Of a stretch of DNA of 64,000 nucleotides, positions 10,828 to 22,300 are shown in pieces (the stretch's first letter is position 1; every line of letters starts with the position of its first letter). Both the position numbers and the translations under genes were made by a program. The stretch comes from Iris pallida. Taxonomy: Eukaryota > Streptophyta > Magnoliopsida > Asparagales > Iridaceae. The stretch spans positions 4,740,572 through 4,804,571 of the forward strand of contig JANAVB010003999.1 in NCBI GenBank assembly GCA_029216955.1. Direction: 5' to 3'. Below the pieces are notes generated by a model that did no database searches, was not told where the DNA came from, and saw only the letters and a list, made by a program, of their open reading frames with translations.

Positions 10828-12815
10828 TAGGATTAGCTTCTTGGGTATGTTGCTACATGCATGGGTATGTTGCCTCATGCATATGCCACTCAGATTTGGC
10901 TTTTGTTACTTTAGTGTGTTTGTTCCATTTTCATGTTTCTAGCATATTGCTCACATTTTACTGAGCCTATTGTAAGATTGAAGATAGATCCCTTAACAAG
11001 GTATTACGAAAATGCGCCAGATTTTGGATCCGGCTTCTTTCTTTTTTTCCTAGTTAAACGGAACCATTCATTATGATGACTGGATGAGGTTCATAAGAAA
11101 AGACGGTATCTGAGTTCGGGAGCTAACCTTTGTACCTACTCATGTGTTCATGAATTCAGACAAACCTTCTGCTTTCACCCTTTTGGGGGATCTCACATAT
11201 GTATTTTTGTGTTCTTTCAGCAGAATTTTCTTTATAACTCATTTTTGTTTAAAAAAACACATTTGAGGCTTACAAGTTTGAAACTCTATTTTAAACAAAA
11301 CTGGCAAAAGCACTGTCTTTTATGTAAAAAAAGTTGTTACTCAAATGATTTTTTTTTCCGTTTTTTATATATATCACAAAATTAATATATGAGAATTATT
11401 TGCCTATATTATTTCTTTGATGTTTGTGATCATGTATAAAAACATGGTCTTTAAGGAGTTTGTATTAAACCGAATGAATGTCCACAATTTTGTGTTTTTT
11501 TGCCTTTATTGAAAACCTTCTTTGAATAGGTTCAGAAACTAAACATGGATTCTTCCCTTTCCGCTTTTATGTTGTATGCTGTTTTGCTAATTATATATAT
11601 GTGCTATTTAACATCAGATTAAAAATGGGATAGTTTTGATAATAGCATAACTGTATACTTGAGGAAAGAGGTTATGTGGCAAGTAAAAAATTAGCTTAAA
11701 TAAAGCAAGTGAACTTAGTACTTTTGGTAACCTATTTTGCATGAATATGGACACTGATATGGTTAAGGACAGGAAACAGAGGTAGGTATACAAGTAGTCC
11801 CCTATGTTGCACAAATATGGATACAGGTATGGATAATACGGACACCATTTTCCGTGTCTGTGCAACATAGTGGGTAACTCTTTACACTTCTGTGTCCAAC
11901 TCACGATGGACCTGTGAATATTCCTAACCCTGTTAGCAATATTAACACATATCTCGGATGGACAATGGCTCAGATAAAGATATAACAGGAATTATATATA
12001 CAACAGCAGCGACAAGAAGAAGAATGGAAAATGAATCATATATAATATATAAAATACTTAATTCTCTAAAAACCAATATAATATACAAAATACTTAATTC
12101 GCCTAAAACCAATAAACTGCGATATCCATGATTACACGTGTTGATCTTTTACTTAAAATTATAGCTTGCTAAGTAGATGCTAGGAGCCACCAACACGCCA
12201 AAAAGTGATGCTGTCTCGGTGTCGCATTGTGTCAGACGTGTATCAGACATGCACTCAATGCACTGCAAAATACACTAGGATACACCAAAGGGAGTGTCAT
12301 GACCACGTCCCTGTATCCGAGTCGTGTTGTATTCGTGTCCGTCCAACACAGGTAAAATAATATCGAAGTTTTGCTTATATATCGAAGTTCTTTTTTGGTT
12401 GATGAAATGATTACCCAGATAACAATCGGTTTTCTGAGAGAAATAAGATTAAATTGTGTATATCAATTATCGACTATTTGTTCAGATTATTGGAAAACAA
12501 TGCATAACCTTATCATTTCACTTTACTTTTGTGTGCATGGATAAACTTAATGAGGATCAAGTGAATGATGTAGTCATGGTACCATGGATAGATGTGAAGG
12601 TTACTTCTCAACTGCCGGGAATTTATCTTTCATGTCTTGTGCCTTTTTCATGAGAAACATAATAAAAAAACATAGCAAGTTTTAGGGTCCTCAGGTTCTT
12701 GCAGATGCAAGACACATTTACAAAGCCATAAAACTGCTCATATATTCTGCCAAGTTCAAGAAGCCATCAATTATAGGTAATGTTGATAGAGGCAAATGTC
12801 AACGAGTTAAGAAAT
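10828..12815 (+). other. Intronic sequence; one 12-bp perfect inverted repeat
   Basis: No gene is recognised. At 11802-11813 and 11859-11870 CTATGTTGCACA and TGTGCAACATAG form a perfect inverted pair around a 45-bp middle rich in GGACAC/ATGGATAC words. A related stretch with GTGTCCGTCCAACACAGG ends near 12353. Similar GGACACG-rich text occurs at 16720-16830, so this may be a dispersed small repeat family, but I could not delimit it with a TSD. Confidence 0.35.
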
Positions 12816-13551
12816 CAGAAATTTTCGTGCAAGATAATATATTATAAGTAAATTATAAATAAGATAACAAGTTTAGAGAAATACAAAAAATGTAATGGGT
12901 TGCCATTAGCAATGGCGACATAAGTGCATGCACTCATGTCGCTAATGGCGACATGAGCACTATTTTTCAATTATTTTTCCTTTTTTTTTGTTCACAGTTT
13001 TTTTTAATTTACGTATTTTTTAAACAAATACATGGCGACTTTGTGCCGTGCATACACTCATGTCGCCAATAGCAATGGCTACATGAATGCAAATATTTTT
13101 TTTTTCCAAGAGAACAATTTTTTAAGCGCGTCCATTTGCTATTGTTCAGAATGCTAGCGTAGTGTCCCCAACCCCATTCTCGCTTTCAATGTAAAAGAGC
13201 CAAAAAGATTCCAAATTTTTGCTAACATTGGTTGCTAGTGTCCCCAACTTGGACTTTCAAAGCATGGTGCCAAAGAATCCCAATTTTTTTAGCATTCATG
13301 TCGCCAAGACATGAGTGCATGCACTCATGTCATCAATATCATTGGCGACATGGGCACGAAGTCGCCATTATGTTTGGCGTTTTCTTTGTATTTACTTTAA
13401 AATTACATAATTAAAAAAAAAGTGATTGAAAAAACCAAAGTGCTCAAGTCGCCATTGCTAATGGCGACCCATTACCTTTTCTACATTTTTCTAAACTTGT
13501 TATCTTATTTATAATTTACTTATAATATATTATCTTATATGAAAATTTCTG
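12816..13551. mobile_element. Mutator-like MITE with long TIRs, 736 bp
   Basis: The left end begins CAGAAATTTTC and the right end is its complement. The inverted similarity then runs for well over 100 bp (both arms carry AAGATAATATATTATAAGTA, then AACAAGTTTAGA, AATGGGT and GCCATTAGCAATGGCGAC). A perfect 9-bp TSD TTAAGAAAT lies at 12807-12815 and 13552-13560. Long TIRs plus a 9-bp TSD are the signature of Mutator-like elements. The interior is itself palindromic (GCATGCACTCATGTCGC words) and codes for nothing. Confidence 0.88.
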
Positions 13552-13642
13552 TTAAGAAATTAATTTAGTATTGTGTATTTAACATGAGAAAATAAGTTTA
13601 TGAAATTTGGTAGCTTTTGAATATAACCAACTTGCTTGATTA

Positions 13643-14210
13643 TAGGGGTGAGCATTCGGTTAATTCGGTTCCAGTCGAACCGAATAACCAAAAACCGAAA
13701 AAGCAAAACCGAAACCGAACCGAATTTGTCCATAACCGAATTAAATCGGTTCGGTTTATTCGGTTTATTTGATTTTTCGGTTTATTTGCACATTTTTTTG
13801 TTAATATATATAGTAACTAATCCAATAAAAATAAGAATTCATTTTTTTTTTAGAATAAGTACGACCGACGGGATTCAAGATAAAAAAAATTCGTAGTAGA
13901 ATATGGATTGTGGATAATATTTTTATCCATTTTAGATTGGATTGAATTTGGCGGCGACATGGCCAAGCGGTAAGGTATACCTATTACCTAGATATATTTT
14001 GTATATACTTATAGTAATACCTATATATATTTAGTATACACACACACACACATATATATATATTAATTTTTCTTATTCGGTTTTGGGTTTTGGACCGAAA
14101 CCGAATAAGAAATTTTAATAATTTCAAAACCGAACCGAATTTTTTTAAACCGAACCGAATCTCTTATTCAGTTCGGTTTTCGGTCCAAAACCGAATAATG
14201 CTCACCCCTA
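13643..14210. mobile_element. hAT MITE of the AACCGAAT family, 568 bp
   Basis: The termini TAGGGGTGAGCATTCGG and, reverse-complemented, TAGGGGTGAGCATTATTCGG are flanked by a perfect 8-bp TSD CTTGATTA (13635-13642 and 14211-14218). Subterminal regions are packed with CGGTTCGGTTTATTCGG words and complements. There is a short CA/TA microsatellite near 14040-14065. Relatives occur at 40521-41000 and, as a fragment, at 16600-16690. Confidence 0.92.
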
Positions 14211-14714
14211 CTTGATTAATTGTTGAAGGGTCTTATGAAGCCTCAAGTGTATAAATTTTCTGATTAATACTGGAGGATGGTTATATTTTTTGTGGATGAT
14301 GGTTAGATACGGTATAGTTCTTTCTTCATATACAACTGTATATTAGATGAATGTTCTATATCTGTGGTTGCATACGAGACAACTGAGCTACTATCATCAT
14401 CTGCAATTGCATCTCCTTAGGTGGTAGATTCCACTAACCAATCAACTTCTCACGTTTCAATGACTTTCTAACTCTAGAGCAGGGAAAGTAAACTATCTGC
14501 CTATACAGAGTATCCAATAAGAATATAAATGACTGTAGATCAGATCAAGGAAAGTTTGATTATCAGAAGTTAGACCATGTATTTGTGTGATCGTTGCCAG
14601 TCAGATGTAAAATCTGATTCACATCTGAATGACACATGATAGTGATTTTGTCATTTTATGAATCTGATTATGCTTGTGCGGGTAAACAATTTTTCACTTG
14701 GTACTACTTGGTCC

Positions 14715-15139
14715 CAAGGTTCTAAACGGCGGTAGGCGGGTGCGAGGCGGAGAGAGTCCACCTACCGCATAGGCCGTCTAGGCACCGCTTAGGCGGTCAA
14801 TACATTTTGAACATTTTTTACTATTTTACCACAGTTTTTTGCATAATATCCATATTTTAAGGGTGTTTCTTGCTTAACTAATTTGTAGAACAAAAATTTA
14901 TAAAGTTTTAGTTTTGTAAAAGTGAATCATAGGCCCATAATGCTTACAAAATATTTTTGGCCAAAATATCTTGTTAGGTATTGCTCCGCCTAGGCGTCCA
15001 CCTACGCCGTCTCACCTCCGCCTAATGCCTATGCCGCCAACCTCCGTTGGTCGCCTACTCCACCGCCTACCGAAAAGCGGTGCGGAGAGAGACCGCCTAC
15101 CGCCTAGGCGGGCTAGGCGGCCGCCATTAAGAACACCAG
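14715..15139. mobile_element. hAT-like MITE with CCGCCTAGGCGG-rich ends, about 425 bp
   Basis: The left end is CAAGGTTCTAAACGGCGG and the right end, reverse-complemented, is CTGGTGTTCTTAATGGCGG. Both sides are flanked by TTGGTCC (14708-14714 and 15140-15146), seven or eight bp depending on the exact boundary. Style and internal GCCTAGGCG words match the element at 9905-10513. It lies only about 180 bp before the exon 2 acceptor. Confidence 0.7.
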
Positions 15140-15323
15140 TTGGTCCATTGAAATAGTTGTCTTGCGTATAGGTAAGATCCGGGACCATATCAACGATCTG
15201 TGTAACAATGAATTAATAATTGCTCCATTGCTTGCACTTGCTTGATATTTTGGTTTGGATTTTCATTTCTACGAATATGCAATATCAGGCGTTGTTGCTA
15301 ACATTTGCTCTTATTAATTCAAG

Positions 15324-15717
15324 GTACAAGTTGGACATTGTCAGTGCTGGCAAGAATTTCACGAAGATACGAAGGGCCATTGCTGCAGGTTTCTTCTTCC
15401 ATGCTGCCAGGAAGGATCCACAGGAAGGTTACAGAACCCTAGTCGAGAATCAGCCAGTCTACATCCACCCTAGCAGTGCTCTCTTTCAACGGCAGCCAGA
15501 CTGGGTGATCTACAACGACCTTGTGATGACGACGAAGGAGTACATGAGGGAAGTCACAGTGATCGACCCCAAGTGGTTGGTAGAGCTGGCTCCGAGGTTC
15601 TACAAGGCTGCAGATCCAACAAAGATGAGCAAGCGAAAGCGGCAAGAGCGTATCGAGCCCCTCTATGATAGATATCATGAGCCGAACTCGTGGCGCTTGA
15701 GCAAGCGTCGTGCTTGA
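15324..15717 (+). CDS. DEAH5: Prp22/DHX8-type splicing helicase, exon 2 (C-terminal OB-fold region)
   Basis: This exon supplies about the last 131 residues. It starts in phase 2, completing the Lys codon opened in exon 1, and continues [12 protein letters not shown], then [27 protein letters not shown] and [11 protein letters not shown]. These are the hallmark blocks of the OB-fold domain that closes DEAH helicases and contacts RNA and G-patch partners. It ends ...SWRLSKRRA and a TGA at 15715-15717, the usual C-terminus of plant Prp22. The frame is open upstream of the acceptor, so the open frame alone would give a wrong start at 15220. Homology places the true junction at 15324. Total product 1162 residues. 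Confidence 0.96.
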
Positions 15718-17152
15718 TGGGTTCTGCAGACTTTACAAGCCTACAAGGCTGAATGTCCAACAAGATGGTGGCAAGAGCTCATTGAGCCCCGGCCTACAGG
15801 AATTACTGTGTTGCGTTTGCGGTTGTAGAATTATTTATTGATAGTGCTGCAAAACTCCACACATGTTTTGTATATATATAGTAGTATCAAATTTTTCTTT
15901 TCTTTTCCTGAGTTTCTTTTGCCCCAATTGTAGTTATATATTCAGGGCGATGGACACTTTCACAGAGCTTGTGTTTTGCGTTGGTAAATCACACAATGAA
16001 ATGATATGTTGAGTTGTTGATTCAAGTTAACCCGGAAATAAACGTTTATATTTTATGTAGTCAACTGTCGTATATGCACCTCTTGATCCATATACATCAT
16101 TCTCTAATCCTACTATTTTTTTTATTTTTCAGGGAAGAACACCGAAGGTCCTATTTAGTTTTAGGTCCTTTCAAGCATTTGATATATTGAAGATTCAGTT
16201 CAAAAGAAATAAAATCCAAACTCATAAGAACTATGGAGCTGCTATTCTGAATTATAAGATGTCAACCGGAACTAATACGAATTATAAGATATTAGTTCTC
16301 TCTTGTAATGAAATATCTGGTCCTTGGCTTATATGAGTGACTTTGATTCAAAATTTGGACACAGTGACGAAATATTACTTTGGATTGCAATTACTTTTGG
16401 TACCAAACGCAAGAGGTGAGAGCCATTCAGATGGATGTGTTTCCGAACGTTTTCATTCATCTCCGGACTCGAACATTAGTCCAACAAGCGAACCAAAAAT
16501 GAATGTTTAAACAAAAGAAATGAGAGATAATTGCAAGTCAAATTAGTCCGAAGTGTTCGATCTTGTACTAGAACTAGCTAGATCGAACCCAATCATGATT
16601 TAAACTGAAACTGAGCCAATTATTTTTTTTTTCCAAATCGAATCGAATCTCTTATTCGGTTCGGTTTTCGACTCGGCTCAGGGACCTCAGGTTCAGTGTC
16701 CTCGACTCAGCCGGGGCCTATTTTGGACACACGAACGTAACGCGACATGATATGGACACAGCGATGGTTTCGCTGTCTCCTAGTGTATATTGGAGGGTCT
16801 TTGTTGTGTCTGATACGTGTCCGACACGACAAAGGCAGCTAATTTCAGAGTGTACGTGCTTCCATAGTTGGAGAAAAACGATTTGATAATTATATGACAT
16901 CAGAAACTCTAGAGTAGCTTGAGAGTTGCAATGATTTTGAGACTATGGTGACTGGTAACTCTTGCGAGGGGTTAGTCTACTAGTAAATGCCTATAATATT
17001 CTTTGTTAAAACCTCCTAAACCCCTCTAGCCAGTTGTCTCACCAAGTGACAGTAATGAATTGTGGAGGAGCTCGTCCAATGATATAATGAGGCATGATAA
17101 TATAATGCCTATAATATAATGAGGCATGATAATATCAAAAAGCTATAAAAAA
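15718..17152 (+). other. Helicase 3' UTR and downstream intergenic DNA
   Basis: Sequence following the TGA has no long conserved frame. A canonical AATAAA lies at 16037-16042, a plausible but distant poly(A) signal. 16600-16690 is a fragment of the AACCGAAT hAT MITE family (CTTATTCGGTTCGGTTTTCG). 16720-16830 is rich in GGACAC/GTGTCCGACACG words like those in the intron near 12300. 17070-17130 carries a short local repeat of TATAATGAGGCATGATAATA. Confidence 0.5.
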
Positions 17153-17331
17153 AATCAAATAATTGCCAAATATCATTAATATTATCAAAAATAGTAGACA
17201 TTATTATGTGTCATTATACCATTATACGAACTTACCATTCACCAGCGCGTGCGTGAGCCAGACCAGAGAATAATTTCTCATCTAGTCTAGTCAATATTTT
17301 AGTTGTCATGTTCAACGACCTTGTCAATGAT

Positions 17332-17362
<31 letters not shown>

Positions 17363-17363
17363 A

Positions 17364-17408
<45 letters not shown>

Positions 17409-17723
17409 TTTTTTATTTGGTTTATTAAATATGGTAATATATTAACAAAATAAATAATACTATTGTTTTTTTAAATTTGTGTACTTGCTGATAGATTTAT
17501 GTATTTATACCCTGAGATTAACTTTATCCTGCTAGAAAATAAAAGGCAATTGCCTCAACTTGGTACTTAAGCATATGTATCTATAAATTGTTGGTTACAA
17601 ATGTGGATAAAACATTTAAGATTTTGCTTAGAGGATTTAATAATGCAATTTTCTCATATTTTCCGCTTATGTCATGTAAATGTAGAAAAATGGACGAAAT
17701 TTTGGATTTTATCTAATTAGTTA
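17153..17723. repeat. Duplication copy A, left part (contains tRNA-Leu)
   Basis: Aligns by eye with 44183-44805 (copy B): both contain GACATTATTATGTGTCATTA, the tRNA-Leu region, TGCTGATAGATTTATGTATT, ATAAATTGTTGGTTACAAAT and GGATTTTATCTAATTAGTTA. The copies differ by many substitutions and several indels, so the duplication is not recent. Copy A is cut at 17723 by the RE1 solo LTR and resumes at 40500. Confidence 0.85.
17329..17408 (+). tRNA. tRNA-Leu(AAG)
   Basis: An 80-nt tRNA with acceptor stem GATAGTT/AGCTGTC (two G-U type pairs), discriminator A, A box TGGCCGAGTGG and B box GGGTTCAAATCCC. The anticodon arm is CCAGA-TTAAGGC-TCTGG, giving anticodon AAG, which reads CTT/CTC Leu codons after A34 editing. 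A long variable arm (class II) is present, as expected for Leu. The 3' end is followed at once by a T-run (TTTTTT) that serves as the Pol III terminator, and a CAA lies just upstream, as often in plant tRNA genes. Nuclear cytosolic type: no encoded CCA. Intact by inspection. Confidence 0.95.
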
Positions 17724-19242
17724 TGTCACGTCCCAGAACCAGAATACCGGAGAGCGGGGGAGTGACTCAGCCAGCTACGTATTACAGGTAGATGAATACC
17801 GTATAATACGATCAATGCTGTCTAAAAGATGAGGGGGTGCATACTACATGAAAGTGTCTCACTAGGGTTATTTGACATTTATTGTCTCAATCATTCAAAC
17901 AAGAAGCAATAATAGAGAACATGTAAGATAAAGCAGTAAGCGTTCCAAACGCTTAGTCAAAATATTTTTGAGATCTGGTTGTACACAACATAGCCAGATG
18001 GTATAGCAAGGTATGCACAATCGTTATCAGCTGCAGTCTGACTTAGTTACAATTATGTAAAAGTAAGTACAAGACAATCCGACTAACATGTCGATGTCAA
18101 GTGACAAAATGTAAAGTAAGTAACAAAACGAGCAGGGAAGTAAAGAACCCACTCGTGTCCTCCTGCGATCATCTCTCTATTATTGACCATCTTGGAGGTA
18201 GAAGTAAGCTGAGTCCTCGGAAACTGGCTCTAAATTTGGCCATGCAAAACCAGAGAGGTTAGACCTCTAATAGCAAGTACCACAAGGAAGTACGATATGA
18301 GAACTAAAACCAGTGATAAGAGTTAAGAATATAATAATAAATTTTCGCTTGCTACTGGGATTCACACAACATCACGACACTTCAAACCAACTTCCCAACC
18401 AAACAAGGACAGAAGTTGACCCGTCATGTCCTGACGTTCTGATCATCTCAGTAGTTAATAGAGTAGGTATAATACACAAACAAATCAATTTAAAGGGTCA
18501 TACAACTACTACGGTTTGCTACTGTAAGTTCTAAGTTGTTTTGGAAATATGCAATAAGGATTCCTCGGTTCTTACTATGCACAGCAGCACAAGCAAAGCT
18601 AGTCTACCCAATAATCAATTGCGCCAATCATAAATTAGACGAATCCCAGCGGGACGTCCGTCATCAGTATACAGTAAATAAATATAAGCAGATACCGCTC
18701 CCTGCCTGTGTGGCAGATTTGCAGTATCTGTGGGAACCAGTCGGCATGTCGAGGCACTAATTATCCCAAGGATGGCTGCCATGTAAGAACTCGGGAATCC
18801 GTTCTCTCCATGCAATCGTTATTTTATTTAACTTAGTAGTCCCTATGTTAATTGAAATCTCATGCCGCGGATCATGGTCATTCAGAATTAGTACTTTTGT
18901 ACAGAGTACGATATGCATAACTCTACAACGATGCCCGTGCGGCTAGGTTATAGGTCTTACATAGCGTAATGCAACAATCAAACCTAGCCACGGAATAATC
19001 ATGCCTTGATTGTAAAGTACACATGCCGCTTTTGTAGACAATCAGTTGAAGCCTGAACGTGTCCATATGCCAATGTTCGGGACGGCTAGTCGATTGCAAT
19101 AGTTCATGGTTAATATGAATGTGTCTCATTCAATTTCAATAAGATGAATAGCCAACCTCTTAGTTCCAACTAGGAACGCATGATCAATCATTTAGTCAAG
19201 GTAACAATCAATATCAATTCGCGATAAGGCATGAAAGTCAAT
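17724..19242 (-). mobile_element. RE1 solo LTR (gypsy type), left part
   Basis: RE1 begins TGTCACGTCCCAGAACC at 17724 and ends GGGGAGTGACA at 40494, with a 5-bp TSD AGTTA (17719-17723 and 40495-40499). Removing the nested RE2 leaves about 2.84 kb, close to the 2.65 kb LTR of RE3. Both ends and several internal blocks match the RE3 LTR in the same orientation, so this is a solo LTR of a related family left by LTR-LTR recombination. The empty site (AATTAGTTATATAGTAAGAC) is preserved in duplication copy B near 44800. The minus-strand frame at 18180-18251 (FAWPN... then TAA) has a counterpart in the RE3 LTR. Confidence 0.88.
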
Positions 19243-19473
19243 TGTCACGACCCGGTCCCAATTTCTTGGGTCGAATCGGATCATGTCCAGCCTGCACCGT
19301 TGTTGAGACGGCGGCAGTAAGCTGTATCACTCATGCAGGTAATCAACAACACAATTCTAATTGCCACAACTTAATATTTCAATAAATAAAACTTGTCCCA
19401 CACAAAGTTTCAAATACAAACCACAACTAAAAATAAAATATTATTTTTCACATAATCATAAATTGAAAATAAT

Positions 19474-19574
19474 CTATTTAGTAGTCTCCTCCTCATCATC
19501 CTCTGGTAGAACAATAGGGTACAGCTCAGGGTCATAGTAGCTACTAATCAGAAGCTCTGCATCATCAATAGAAC
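19474..19574 (-). other. Conserved LTR-borne 3' exon encoding a short acidic peptide (RE2, 3' LTR copy)
   Basis: On the minus strand a branch-like CTGAC and an ACATTTTTAG acceptor precede a 101-nt open exon. It translates as a DDAELLISSYYDP block, then ELYPIVLPEDDEEE, and ends at TAG. The same layout, with very similar peptide, is found in RE6 (57446-57546) and, more divergent, in RE5 (52477-52580). The upstream exon and start codon were not found. Function unknown. Confidence 0.5.
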
Positions 19575-19769
19575 CTAAAAATGTAGTCTTCAGTCAGGAG
19601 GAAGTAAAGTACAATTCATGATAATTTAACAATTGAAATAATAATAGAGTTATGCATTTTTAAACAATTTGAAATAAATAGTTTTCCAGCAGTTAAAACA
19701 TTGTGATGTGAATAGGCAATGAATATGACCGGATTGGATTGTACAGTTGTATCCTATTGATACGATATG

Positions 19770-19798
19770 GCTTATCCCCGTGTGTATGAGGGGTAAGC
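19770..19798 (-). other. Conserved 29-nt hairpin in RE2 LTR
   Basis: On the coding strand GCTTACCCC and GGGGATAAGC pair around a 10-nt loop. The same stem with a partly different loop occurs in the RE6 LTR at 57224-57252, at the same position relative to the short exon. The other RE2 LTR has the same stem near 36680-36708. Confidence 0.45.
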
Positions 19799-22263
19799 TA
19801 ACACAGTCATTATACTATTTTGGATGTGGTCATACTCATTACACTACTCCCCCAGTACCCAACAGTTAATCAGTCAATGCTCTCAGAGAGAGTTCCGTGT
19901 TGCATCGTAGTTTAAACTTGGAATAAAACGATTACTAAATAATTATAAATTACTACAAAATGTACTTGCCTTTAATTATGACTGGATTTGGGATGTCTCC
20001 GGGATTGAATTCAGACTTGTTCTCGAAATCCTACAATCGAGAAGTCTGCCTTAGATTTTCAAAATTATCATGCTAGATGTGCTAGTTACAATCTCTAAAT
20101 TTGTCCTAGTCAATTTCTTTATCTTTATTATACTAACACAAACGAAACTCGATTATCTAATGTGTTACATTTAATTATGATGGAAAGATCATTTTATATT
20201 TAATTTCGGAAAACTTTGTATTTATCGGTTTATTGGCAAAAACTTGGTATTTTATAATTTATATAATAAAACTACATTTTTCATTAAATGAGAAGAACAT
20301 GAATTTCTAAAATGTTATAATTATTTATCATTTCTAAATTTTTACGTTTCCGAACAAAATCAGAAAAATACGAACACATTACTAGCTATTACAAAAATTT
20401 GCAGAAATAAATAGGCTTATGTCCTTACAGATCATTTTACATGAATTAAAATAAGAAGGAAAATATTAGTTAGTCCCTAAAAATCCTACAATTTAATTAC
20501 AAAAATAAAACTAGTAGTTAAATTAAATTAAATTAAATTAAATTTCGAGTCTCAGACTTTGGTCCAATAGTCAAAATAGCTAATGCCTCAACGTCCGGAA
20601 ATCTCGGTTTCATTTGCATTTCGCTAGGGCCCATGGACCAGTACGGTCGTCGCCCAAAAATTTATTTTATAAATATTTTTGAAAACCGATTTGAAATCCA
20701 TTTATATAATTTTATAAAAATTTCGGCAGCATTCCCTCTATTTTCGGGATAACCCAAAACTGGAAAAATGTGCCACAAACTCCAATTATCAGTCCCACAC
20801 CTGGGAAAATCCATTTTTATATAAAATATACTCACAGAATTGTTTCCGAAACGAATTCGAAAAACCTGGAACAAAATCGAAATCACCACAGCATAAAGAA
20901 CCAGCATACCAACAATTTAACTACTAAACCAAAAATCCCAGAAGCTTTTCCGAGATAATCTCGAAAATTCCGAGAACCAAAATACACAGAACCTATCCCG
21001 AAAATATTCGGAAATTCCGAAATCAAAACGAATTAACCACAGAACCAAAAATCAACTCACGGAATAAAATCCAAAAGTCACAGCACAAAAATACCAAGAG
21101 AATTTCGGAATTTCCGAAATCGAAACATCTAACCGAATCCCGTAACGGGATTCGGGACCAAATTCATCATCGACTACGACGGGAGGGACGAACTACTGTT
21201 TTTATCAGAATTTACCAAAAATACGTTGGTCGGGGAGCCGCGGGATAAATCTCGAGAATGAAATCGGACAGCGCTGGACAGCGGGATCGGCCACGGAAAA
21301 TCGAAACAGCAGCTTCGGAACAGCAAGCCGGACACGGGGAGGTGCTGGACCGGCACGGACGGCCGGATCGGGCTCGGTGTCGAACGGCTAGCGGCGCACG
21401 GGACGCGCACAAGGGGTCGGCCGAGATGGGCTGGCCGGGGTCCTACGGGCTCGGAAACAGCAGCGGCGGGAGGCCGGTACTGGGAGGCGGTCGGACTGGG
21501 TCGCGGGACAACGGCGAAGGCCGCTCGGTTGGGATCGGCGCCGGGTTGGGCCGACGGCGAGGGGAAAGCGCGAGAAACGACGGCAGAAGGCCGCTCGGTC
21601 GGGGCTCGCCTGTGCCGGAAGAAATTTGGGGCTCGGATTAGGGCTAGGGAAAATTTTTGGGAAAAGTGAGAGGGATACTGGAGAGGGAGGGAAAGATGGG
21701 GGTTTTATAGGGGAAAATGAACTAGGGTTACGGGAAGGAGAAAGGATGGTCGGCCGGTCGGGAAGTTGAAGCCGAGGGGCTCGGACGTTTGGGAGATGAA
21801 GGGAGCTCTTGCTCCAGAATAAAAGAGAAAGAGAGTTTGATAAAGTAATTTATGAGTGTAGTGAAGTGGGTTAACTTATTATTACTTGAAATATCTGCAT
21901 GTAGTGAAGTGGGTTAACTCTGTAATATCCCACAATCAATGGTGAAACCCGTAAATTTAATAGCTTTTAAGTTTTTTATATATATATAATAACACTAAAT
22001 ATTTAATACATAAAAATATTTTGAAAATTAGTTCGGACTTGGGATTGGGTTCGGGTCTGGTCAGACAGTCAAAAGTCCAGAAATTTATACTTTGAAAAAT
22101 AATAATAATAATAAATATAATAATAATCTGGCAAGATATTAATTTAGCAAACATGCAATTTAATAATTTTCTAAATATACCATTTCCTAAATAAATGATT
22201 TATATTGATAATTAGCTAATTAAATATTCAATTTATTAATTAAAAAAAATGAAGGGTTTCACA

Positions 22264-22300
22264 ACCTTCCCTCCTTAAGAAATTTTGTCCTCGAAATTAA
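22264..22300 (-). other. RE2 polypurine tract region
   Basis: On the coding strand this reads TTTCGAGGACAAAATTTC then TTAAGGAGGGAAGGT, immediately before the 3' LTR start TGTGAAACCC. The TTTCGAGGACGAAATTT block next to a purine run is typical of Tekay/Del-type plant chromoviruses and recurs before the 3' LTRs of RE3, RE5 and RE6. Confidence 0.75.

Larger units (their letters stand above)
4862..15323 (+). other. DEAH5: 10.46 kb GT-AG intron of the helicase gene
   Basis: The donor is GTAAGT at 4862 and the acceptor is ATTAATTCAAG at 15323. Joining AA to G restores a Lys codon and runs straight into the family's conserved C-terminal domain ([12 protein letters not shown]), so both splice sites are well supported. 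The intron is far longer than typical plant introns. It is filled with DNA transposons: a PIF/Harbinger relic, a Mutator-like MITE, three hAT-type elements and at least two less certain TIR elements. No other gene is recognised inside it. Confidence 0.93.
19243..22263 (-). mobile_element. RE2 3' LTR (3021 bp)
   Basis: RE2 is a minus-strand Ty3/gypsy element spanning 19243-39171, inserted into RE1 with TSD TCAAT (19238-19242 and 39172-39176). This LTR runs from TGTCACGACCCGG to GGGTTTCACA, that is TGTGAAACCC...GGTCGTGACA on the coding strand. A TATA box TATAAAA lies at 21703-21709 (minus), followed by a CpG-rich leader down to about 21180. A 29-nt hairpin (19770-19798) and a short conserved exon (19474-19574) are listed separately. 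It is about 3% diverged from the 5' LTR by eye over the first 340 bp. Antisense frames in the GC-rich leader (21258-21641) are not genes. Confidence 0.9.

Noticed and set aside
15220..15323. N-terminal extension of the exon 2 frame (start at 15220)
   Set aside because: Open by chance; the splice acceptor at 15323 and family homology place the coding start of exon 2 at 15324.
21258..21641. 127-residue GC-rich frame (also 38166-38549, and minus-strand shadows)
   Set aside because: It lies antisense to the CpG-rich leader of the RE2 LTR; composition alone explains it.
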